Below the pieces are notes generated by a model. The model did not search any database. It was not told where the DNA came from and saw nothing but the letters and a program-made list of their open reading frames with translations. A stretch of 64,000 nt of DNA from UKL13-3 sp040387195 (GTDB lineage: Bacteria > Bacteroidota > Bacteroidia > UKL13-3), in the NCBI GenBank assembly GCA_040387195.1, contig JAZKEF010000012.1, forward strand, positions 124,001 through 188,000, given 5' to 3'. Positions 58,555-64,000 of this stretch are shown piece by piece (within the stretch, counting starts at the first letter, position 1; every line of letters starts with the position of its first letter). A program made the position numbers and the translations under genes.

Positions 58555-60363
58555 TTGACACAAACTAACAACAACTTAACAGCACCAGCAGCTGACTTTG
58601 ACTGGAGCATGGACAAGGAAGGCTTTAGCCGTTACTCGCCAGCAGAACAAGAAACACTTTCAGGATTGTACGAAAAAACATTGAGTACGATTGCTGAAAA
58701 AGAAATCGTTAAAGCTACCGTAGTAGGTTTCACCGAAAAAGAAGTAGTGCTTAACATCGGATTCAAATCGGATGGTTTGATCCAAAGAACAGAATTCCGC
58801 GACACTCCGGATTTGAAAGTAGGAGATGTAGTAGAAGTATTGCTTGAAAACAAAGAGGACATGAATGGTCAGCTTGTGCTTTCACGCAAAAAAGCCGTGA
58901 GCGAACGTGCATGGGAAAACATCATGAAAGCTCAGGAAAATGACGAAATCGTTAACGGTTACGTTAAAACCCGCACAAAAGGTGGTTTAGTAGTAGACGT
59001 AATGGGTATCGACACGTTCTTACCCGGTTCACAAATCGACACTAAACCTATTAAGGACTACGATATTTACGTGGGACAAACCATGCCATTCAAAGTGGTT
59101 AAGGTAAATCACCAGTTCAAAAACGTAGTTATTTCACATAAAGTTTTGATTGAAGAAGATATCGAAGCTCAAAAATCTGATATCCTTTCTAAATTGGAAA
59201 AAGGTCAGGTATTGGAAGGTACCGTTAAAAACATGACTTCATTCGGTGTGTTCATCGATTTAGGTGGTGTTGACGGTTTATTGCATATCACTGATATTTC
59301 ATGGGGACGTATCAATCATCCGGAAGAAGTATTGAAAATGGATGAGAAAATCAACGTAGTAGTACTTGATTTCGATGATGAGAAAAAACGTATCTCTTTA
59401 GGCTTGAAACAATTGAGCTCCCACCCTTGGGATAGCTTAAACACCAACCTTGAGGTAGGTGCTAAAGTAACAGGTAAGATCGTAAACATCGCTGATTACG
59501 GTGCATTCCTGGAAATCGCTCCGGGTGTTGAAGGGTTGATTCACGTTTCAGAAATGAGCTGGAGCCAACACTTACGTAACCCTTCAGACTTCATGAAGTT
59601 GGGTGACGAAATGGAAGCGGTTATTTTGACGTTGGATAAAGACGAGCGTAAAATGTCATTAGGCATTAAACAATTGCAACCTGATCCTTGGACTGATATC
59701 GCAACTAAATACCCTGTAGGTTCTAAACACAAAGGTGTTGTTCGCAACATGACCAACTACGGTTTATTCGTTGAATTGGAAGAAGGTGTTGACGGATTGG
59801 TTCACGTTTCAGATTTGAGCTGGACTAAGAAAATCAAACATCCGAATGAGTTTGTGAAAAAAGACCAGGAATTGGATGTAGTTGTATTGGAAATGGACAT
59901 GGAAAATCGCAGATTAAGCCTTGGCCACAAACAATTGGACGAAAATCCTTGGGATACTTTCGAAACTATCTTCACAGTAGGATCGGTACATACCGGAACT
60001 GTTATGAAAGTAGATGAGAAGAGTGCAACAATCGCTCTACCTTATGGTGTAGAAGGTTATGCTCCAATCAAACAATTGACTAAAGAAGATAAAACAATTG
60101 CGAAAGAAGATTCAGGACTTGAGTTTAAAGTAACCGAATTCAACAAAGAGAACAAACGTATCGTGGTTTCTCATACATCAGTATGGAAAGCAGATAACGA
60201 AGTGAAAAAAGTTGAAGAAGTAAAAGCTAAAACTGAAGAGAAAGAAAAAACTACGAAAGCAGTTAAAAAATCTAACGAATCACAAGAGAAATCAACATTT
60301 GCTGACGTAGAAGGTTTAGCAGCGTTGAAAGCTCAATTGGAAAAAGGAAACGATAACAACTAA
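58555..60363 (+). CDS. rpsA: 30S ribosomal protein S1
   Basis: A protein of about 602 residues with six S1 (OB-fold) repeats, recognisable by recurring GVDGLLHITDISWGRINHPE, GVEGLIHVSEMSW and GVDGLVHVSDLSWTKKIKHP blocks. S1 unfolds and loads mRNA onto the 30S subunit, important in Bacteroidota where the anti-Shine-Dalgarno is little used. The start is set at TTG 58555 (MTQTNNNLTAPAADFDWSM). A strong AAAGGAG (58538-58544) lies ten bases upstream, unusual in this window. A farther TTG at 58519 lies within the promoter; ATG 58609 is an alternative. The C-terminus is a Lys/Glu-rich tail. Confidence 0.94.
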   Translation: MTQTNNNLTAPAADFDWSMDKEGFSRYSPAEQETLSGLYEKTLSTIAEKEIVKATVVGFTEKEVVLNIGFKSDGLIQRTEFRDTPDLKVGDVVEVLLENKEDMNGQLVLSRKKAVSERAWENIMKAQENDEIVNGYVKTRTKGGLVVDVMGIDTFLPGSQIDTKPIKDYDIYVGQTMPFKVVKVNHQFKNVVISHKVLIEEDIEAQKSDILSKLEKGQVLEGTVKNMTSFGVFIDLGGVDGLLHITDISWGRINHPEEVLKMDEKINVVVLDFDDEKKRISLGLKQLSSHPWDSLNTNLEVGAKVTGKIVNIADYGAFLEIAPGVEGLIHVSEMSWSQHLRNPSDFMKLGDEMEAVILTLDKDERKMSLGIKQLQPDPWTDIATKYPVGSKHKGVVRNMTNYGLFVELEEGVDGLVHVSDLSWTKKIKHPNEFVKKDQELDVVVLEMDMENRRLSLGHKQLDENPWDTFETIFTVGSVHTGTVMKVDEKSATIALPYGVEGYAPIKQLTKEDKTIAKEDSGLEFKVTEFNKENKRIVVSHTSVWKADNEVKKVEEVKAKTEEKEKTTKAVKKSNESQEKSTFADVEGLAALKAQLEKGNDNN

Positions 60364-60386
60364 TCGTTGATCTTTTGAATATTTAT

Positions 60387-60420
60387 AAAATCCCGGCCAA
60401 ATTGGTCGGGATTTTTTTTG
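60387..60420 (+). terminator. Intrinsic terminator after rpsA
   Basis: AATCCCG and CCAA pair with TTGG and CGGGATT around a minimal loop (60388-60413), with one G-T pair, followed by a run of eight T. Confidence 0.9.
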
Positions 60421-60477
60421 CGCTATTCTGAGCTATCCGTCAAATTGAATTATTCAAAAAAGAAGTATACTTGAATC

Positions 60478-60888
60478 ATGAATTATTTTCTGGTAAAATC
60501 GGAACCCTATAAATACAGTTGGGAGCAGTTTAACAAAGACAAACAAACCGTATGGGACGGTGTACGCAATTATGCGGCACGTAATAACATGCGGGCCATG
60601 AAAAAAGGCGACCTGGTATTTTGGTACCACAGCAATGAGGGTTTGGAAATTGTGGGCATTGCAAAGGTTTCCAAAGAGTTTTACCCTGACCCAACGGCAA
60701 CAGAAGGAGATTGGAGTGTGGTGGAGTTAAAACCCTTTAAAAAGCTGAAGAAGCCTGTTACATTGGAACAAATTAAAGCGGATAAGAAATTACAACAGAT
60801 GGATCTGGTAAGATTGGGCAGGTTAAGTGTTGGTGTGGTGAGACCTGAAGAGTTTGATCATATATTAGCATTGGCTGAAACAAAATAA
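60478..60888 (+). CDS. EVE domain protein
   Basis: A 136-residue single EVE domain, a PUA-like fold that reads modified bases in DNA or RNA. Typical pieces: MNYFLVKSEPYKYSWEQFNK, WDGVRNYAARNNMRAMKKGD, LVFWYHSNEGLEIVGIAKVS and the GDWSVVELKPFKKLKKPVTL block. Bacterial EVE proteins occur both in housekeeping loci and beside defence genes; here no restriction gene is adjacent. It ends one base before the zeta-toxin-like gene. Confidence 0.92.
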   Translation: MNYFLVKSEPYKYSWEQFNKDKQTVWDGVRNYAARNNMRAMKKGDLVFWYHSNEGLEIVGIAKVSKEFYPDPTATEGDWSVVELKPFKKLKKPVTLEQIKADKKLQQMDLVRLGRLSVGVVRPEEFDHILALAETK

Positions 60889-61461
60889 ATGCCCGATTTA
60901 TACATTATAGCAGGACCTAACGGAGCAGGCAAAACCACTGCGAGTATGACTATTTTGCCGGATGTATTACACATTCGTGAGTTTATTAATGCCGATGCGA
61001 TTGCTGCCGGAATTTCCCCTTTTAATGTTGAGTCGGTTGCCTTTCAGGCGGGCCGAATTATGCTCGAAAGAATCCAACAACTCATCAATGAAAAGCAGAG
61101 TTTTGCCTTTGAAACTACTTTAGCCACCCGATCCTATATCGATTTGGTTAAATACGCTCAATCAAAAGGTTATCATGTTACGCTATTGTTTTTTTGGTTA
61201 CAGAGCCCTGAACTTGCAAAATCACGTGTTGCTACAAGGGTCAAACAAGGGGGGCATAATATCCCAACTGAAGTAATTAATCGCAGATATATAAGAGGTA
61301 TAAACAACCTATTCAATGATTTCATACATTTGTGCAACGTTTGGACGATATTCGATAACTCAAATACTCATCCGGAATTGATTGCAAAGGGGCTCGGGTC
61401 TAATGAAATTGAAATCATTAACGCAGACTCCTTTAAACAACTCAAAAGTTATGTTAAGTAA
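60889..61461 (+). CDS. Zeta-toxin-like P-loop kinase
   Basis: A 190-residue ATPase. The Walker A motif is IAGPNGAGKTTASMTILP (residues 6-23), then INADAIAAGISPFNVES and FAFETTLATRSYIDLVKYAQ. RRYIRGINNLFNDFIHLCNV supplies a Walker-B/lid-like region with paired Arg. The arrangement matches the zeta-toxin family, which phosphorylates UDP-GlcNAc sugars in the toxins studied; many chromosomal homologues are uncharacterised. An 11-base overlap with a 55-codon gene suggests a two-gene module, although the usual epsilon antitoxin is absent. Confidence 0.83.
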   Translation: MPDLYIIAGPNGAGKTTASMTILPDVLHIREFINADAIAAGISPFNVESVAFQAGRIMLERIQQLINEKQSFAFETTLATRSYIDLVKYAQSKGYHVTLLFFWLQSPELAKSRVATRVKQGGHNIPTEVINRRYIRGINNLFNDFIHLCNVWTIFDNSNTHPELIAKGLGSNEIEIINADSFKQLKSYVK

Positions 61462-61618
61462 TAAAGAAGTTGAATTATTAATTGCTAAGATAGATGCTGG
61501 TGTTAAACTTGGTGTCCAAAAAGCCCTTGCTAAAATTAAAGCATCCGAAAATCCTTTAGTGCCTGTTTTGCGTAATGGCAAAGTAGAATGGGTAAACTTG
61601 AAAGAGACGAACCAATGA
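61451..61618 (+). CDS. 55-residue partner gene of the zeta-like protein
   Basis: Begins inside the last codons of the zeta-like gene with MLSNKEVELLIAKIDAGVKL and ends with NPLVPVLRNGKVEWVNLKET. A helix followed by a short beta hairpin (VLRNGKVEWV) is a layout I associate with small proteins encoded next to zeta-like kinases, and it may be the cognate antitoxin. Its stop overlaps the pyrR start (ATGA). A longer frame upstream is a shadow of the kinase. Confidence 0.65.
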   Translation: MLSNKEVELLIAKIDAGVKLGVQKALAKIKASENPLVPVLRNGKVEWVNLKETNQ

Positions 61619-62154
61619 ACGGAAAAGTAATTCTCGAAAAAAAACAATTCGATATCACGCTTGACCGCTTGTGTTTCGAACTTATAGAAAAGCATGGCGA
61701 CTTTTCCGAAACCGCATTAATTGGTTTGCAGCCGCGTGGCATTTACCTTTCACGTAGAATCCATGCCCGCATCAGTGAAATTCTGAACACATCAAAAATA
61801 CTTTACGGAGAACTTGATATTGCTTTTTACCGCGATGATTTTCGCAGGGGCAACGAGCAAATTATTCCAAGCGAATTAAAAATGGACTTCAGCGTTCAGG
61901 ACAAACAAATTGTGTTGATTGATGATGTGCTTTATACAGGTAGAACCATTCGCGCAGCACTGGATGCTTTAACAGATTTTGGTCGCCCCACCAAAGTAGA
62001 ATTGCTTGTGCTGATTGACAGAAGATTTAGCAGACACTTGCCGATACAACCCGATTATGTTGGCATGGCGGTTGATTCGAGAGCGAATGATAAAGTGAAG
62101 GTAGAATGGAAAGAAACATCGAAGAATGACGCGGTGCATATTGTCACGAATTAA
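61615..62154 (+). CDS. pyrR: PyrR, pyrimidine regulator / uracil phosphoribosyltransferase
   Basis: A 179-residue PRTase. The PRPP-binding motif VLIDDVLYTGRTIRAALDAL is clear, with LIGLQPRGIYLSRRI and ELDIAFYRDDFRR upstream. PyrR binds pyr mRNA when UMP is high and attenuates transcription in Gram-positive bacteria; its regulatory role in Bacteroidota is less clear. The start is ATG 61615 (MNGKVILEKKQFDI), overlapping the preceding small gene. pyrB follows after 231 bases in which I see no typical PyrR-binding stem-loop. Confidence 0.93.
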   Translation: MNGKVILEKKQFDITLDRLCFELIEKHGDFSETALIGLQPRGIYLSRRIHARISEILNTSKILYGELDIAFYRDDFRRGNEQIIPSELKMDFSVQDKQIVLIDDVLYTGRTIRAALDALTDFGRPTKVELLVLIDRRFSRHLPIQPDYVGMAVDSRANDKVKVEWKETSKNDAVHIVTN

Positions 62155-62385
62155 TGTGCAGATGCGCAGATTTGAAAATGTGCAAATGATGAAAAAATTT
62201 AGAATTATAAAGCACGAAATTCGAATATAACCGGGTAGGTATGCGATTTATCGCACTACATGAAATGATGGGACGATGTGCGAATGAAGGAATGTAGTCA
62301 ACCGATGTATCGTGTTGATAAAATATAACAAGAAGTAAAAAAGCCAACAGCTAAAAGCCAATTGCCAAAAGCTAACCGCCAACAC
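62155..62385. repeat. Intergenic region with degenerate tandem repeats
   Basis: The pyrR-pyrB gap has two repetitive stretches: TGTGCAGATGCGCAGATTTG with GAAAATGTGCAAATGATG (62154-62191), and AGCCAACAGCTAAAAGCC... with AATTGCCAAAAGCTAACCGC (62340-62380). Both look like slipped or dispersed low-complexity repeats. No ORF or terminator is visible. Confidence 0.5.
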
Positions 62386-63312
62386 ATGAAAAAATTCAGT
62401 CAACGACATTTACTTGGAATTAAGGATCTCACCAGAGACGACATTGAATTGGTATTTGAAACAGCCGATAATTTTAAGGCTATCATTAACCGACCGATTA
62501 AAAAAGTTCCATCGTTGCGCGATATAACGGTAGCCAATATTTTCTTCGAAAATTCCACCCGTACCCGTATTTCATTTGAGCTTGCACAAAAACGATTGAG
62601 CGCAGATATCGTTAATTTCTCTGCTTCTTCTTCATCGGTATCCAAAGGTGAAACCTTAATAGATACCGTTAAAAACATACTGAGCATGAAAGTGGATATG
62701 GTGGTGATGCGCCACCCTGCTCCCGGTGCCTGCATTTTTCTTGCCAAGCATATTGATGCGCAAATCATCAATGCCGGTGACGGAACACACGAGCATCCTA
62801 CGCAAGCATTATTGGACGCCTACTCCATCCGCGAGAAGCTGGGAAGTGTAATAGGAAAAAAGGTTGTGATTGTCGGAGATATCCTCCACTCACGGGTTGC
62901 TTTATCGAATATCTATTGCCTGCAAAAACTGGGGGCCGAAGTAATGGTGTGCGGACCAACAACACTTATTCCAAAATACATTGAAAGTCTAGGTGTAAAA
63001 GTTGAACACGATTTGATGAAAGCACTGCAATGGTGCGATGTAGCCAATATGTTACGCATACAACTCGAACGTCAGGATATCAAATATTTCCCATCACTGC
63101 GCGAATACAGCATGTTGTATGGACTCGACAAAACTCGTCTTGACAGTCTTGACAAAGAAATTGTCATCATGCATCCGGGCCCAATTAACCGCGGAGTTGA
63201 AATCACAAGCGATGTAGCCGATTCTAAAAATGCCATTATACTTGATCAGGTGGAGAATGGTGTAGCTACGAGAATGGCAGTGATGTATTTATTAGCAGGG
63301 CAACAATCGTAA
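62386..63312 (+). CDS. pyrB: Aspartate carbamoyltransferase catalytic subunit
   Basis: A 308-residue ATCase that makes carbamoyl-aspartate. The carbamoyl-phosphate loop is FFENSTRTRISFELAQKRL (about residues 52-70). INAGDGTHEHPTQALLDAYS, MHPGPINRGVEI and the RHPAPGACIF segment cover the rest of the active site. It starts at ATG 62386 (MKKFSQRHLLGIKDL); an upstream extension is repeat sequence. There is no pyrI after it, as expected for a class that works without regulatory chains or with dihydroorotase. Confidence 0.95.
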   Translation: MKKFSQRHLLGIKDLTRDDIELVFETADNFKAIINRPIKKVPSLRDITVANIFFENSTRTRISFELAQKRLSADIVNFSASSSSVSKGETLIDTVKNILSMKVDMVVMRHPAPGACIFLAKHIDAQIINAGDGTHEHPTQALLDAYSIREKLGSVIGKKVVIVGDILHSRVALSNIYCLQKLGAEVMVCGPTTLIPKYIESLGVKVEHDLMKALQWCDVANMLRIQLERQDIKYFPSLREYSMLYGLDKTRLDSLDKEIVIMHPGPINRGVEITSDVADSKNAIILDQVENGVATRMAVMYLLAGQQS

Positions 63313-63344
63313 GTTAAGTTGACTGAAAGCTGCGGGTTGTCTTC

Positions 63345-63362
63345 GTCCGATAGCTATCGGAC
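63345..63362. repeat. Interspersed palindrome, copy 4
   Basis: GTCCGATAGCTATCGGAC, an 18-base perfect palindrome 33 bases after pyrB, flanked by GTTGT and ACAAC that extend it imperfectly. Confidence 0.85.
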
Positions 63363-63466
63363 AACTCAGCCACCCCTGCTCCTATTCCACATTTTCGTTG
63401 CCTATTGCTTACTTTCCCTTTGCCTACTTCTTCCTTTGTGCATTTCCTCTTCTATTATTTTTTGTT

Positions 63467-63479
63467 CCGATAGCTTCGG
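63467..63479. repeat. Degenerate copy of the interspersed palindrome
   Basis: CCGATAGCTTCGG lacks the central AT of the intact copies, as if a small deletion had occurred. Confidence 0.55.
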
Positions 63480-63593
63480 TTACGTCTACAAATTTGTGAT
63501 AACTGCTCAAAATTAGTAACCCCACAATTCAATTTATAGTCTTCATTCATTTTCATTTTTTTGAACTCCCCTTGTACGAATGTAAAATCCGAC

Positions 63594-63623
63594 TTGTCAT
63601 TTTCATCATTAATCGTATATTTG
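63594..63623 (+). promoter_or_regulatory. Promoter and possible operator of the ArsR gene
   Basis: TTG (63594-63596), 19 bases, TATATTTG (63616-63623): full Bacteroidota consensus. The -7 box overlaps an imperfect dyad TATAT-ttgcg-ATATA (63616-63630), the kind of AT-rich operator ArsR proteins bind. Confidence 0.65.
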
Positions 63624-63640
63624 CGATATATATTTAAGGC

Positions 63641-63979
63641 GTGGCTATCAACAAAAAGGGTGAATTTTTAACTGATGAAATCAGTTTGTCGGATTTTGCA
63701 CGCACACTCGGACATCCGGCACGTATTGCCATATTAAAAACACTGGCCGAACGAGAAGAATGTATCTGTGGCGAAATTGTAGAAGTACTTCCACTCGCGC
63801 AATCAACCGTTTCGCAGCACCTCAAAGAATTAAAAAATATGGGATTGATTCAAGGAACACTAAACGGACCCAAATCCTGCTACTGCATCAATTGGGAAGT
63901 ACTGGAACAATATATGGCAGACTTTAACAAAATGACCAACGATTTAATGGCTCTGCGGCCCGCTAATACCTGTTGCTGA
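63641..63979 (+). CDS. arsR: ArsR/SmtB-family metal-responsive repressor
   Basis: A 112-residue winged-helix repressor with GTG start (63641), 18 bases after the -7 box. The DNA-binding region is ARTLGHPARIAILKTLAERE through LAQSTVSQHLKELKNMGLIQ. The alpha-3 motif EECICGEIVE (Cys41, Cys43) corresponds to ELCVCDL, which senses As(III), Sb(III) or Bi(III) in ArsR; a C-terminal Cys pair (ANTCC) could supply extra ligands. Arsenic genes, if any, lie beyond the right edge. Confidence 0.9.
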   Translation: MAINKKGEFLTDEISLSDFARTLGHPARIAILKTLAEREECICGEIVEVLPLAQSTVSQHLKELKNMGLIQGTLNGPKSCYCINWEVLEQYMADFNKMTNDLMALRPANTCC

Positions 63980-64000
63980 TTGGCTTTGTGTGGTTAGCTC

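Larger units (their letters stand above)
63313..63593. other. Intergenic region with palindromes only
   Basis: It contains palindrome copy 4 and its degenerate relative (63467-63479) and is otherwise T-rich DNA. A 65-codon frame at 63319-63516 is pyrimidine-rich, lacks any motif and overlaps both palindromes, so it is not called. Confidence 0.4.

Noticed and set aside
32056..63479. Repeated palindromes as a CRISPR array
   Set aside because: Copies are isolated, spaced irregularly over 31 kb and have no cas genes.
63319..63516. 65-codon frame after pyrB
   Set aside because: Pyrimidine-rich, overlaps two palindrome copies, no motif.

Overview
The window looks like chromosomal DNA of a Bacteroidota bacterium. 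Four things point there: promoters of the TTG-N18-20-TAnnTTTG type upstream of many genes, few Shine-Dalgarno sequences, a large secreted protein with a type IX secretion C-terminal domain, and the Bacteroidota form of the arginine operon (argF' instead of argF). Order and genus cannot be fixed from the sequence alone. No CRISPR array, integrase or transposase was seen.

Layout. 1-13929 (minus strand) is one long ribosomal cluster: rpsL-rpsG-fusA, then the S10 and spc genes down to secY and the start of infA. tuf is not in the cluster and map is not between secY and infA. 14323-18402 holds a serine hydrolase, miaE, an outer-membrane-type protein and queG. 18874-26966 (plus strand) is a complete eight-gene arginine operon (GNAT-argG-argC-argD-argF'-argB-deacylase-argH) closed by a strong terminator. 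The substrate-specificity position of ArgF' suggests N-succinylated intermediates. 27017-33711 holds a SlyD-type prolyl isomerase and a mutagenic-repair cassette: an alternative DnaE, a Y-family polymerase, and a self-cleaving XRE-S24 repressor with phased half-sites over its own promoter, followed by an ORF6N gene. 33769-38119 holds a radical SAM protein, acs, accA and tRNA-Asp.

38336-45883 contains a DoxX-like protein, a helical-repeat protein and a 1730-residue beta-helix surface protein. 46031-48411 (minus) is a four-gene operon with a histidine kinase and response regulator, and 48412-50065 is an accessory patch (HNH nuclease, tiny ORFs, nested inverted repeats). 50066-55417 holds an acyltransferase ending inside a REPIN-like repeat, an ABC permease, a NamZ/DUF1343 protein, CcmB and fmt.

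55517-58468 is the most interesting region: a compact exosortase operon made of a 62-residue substrate with a PVDGG sorting tail, an intrinsic-terminator-like hairpin touching the exosortase start codon, the exosortase, a small membrane partner and an HTTM (gamma-carboxylase-like) membrane protein. 58555-63979 holds rpsA, an EVE protein, a zeta-toxin-like pair, pyrR, pyrB and an ArsR regulator.

A perfect palindrome (CCGATAGCTATCGG core) recurs in intergenic DNA. Functional calls rest on recognised motifs and gene order. No database search was run.
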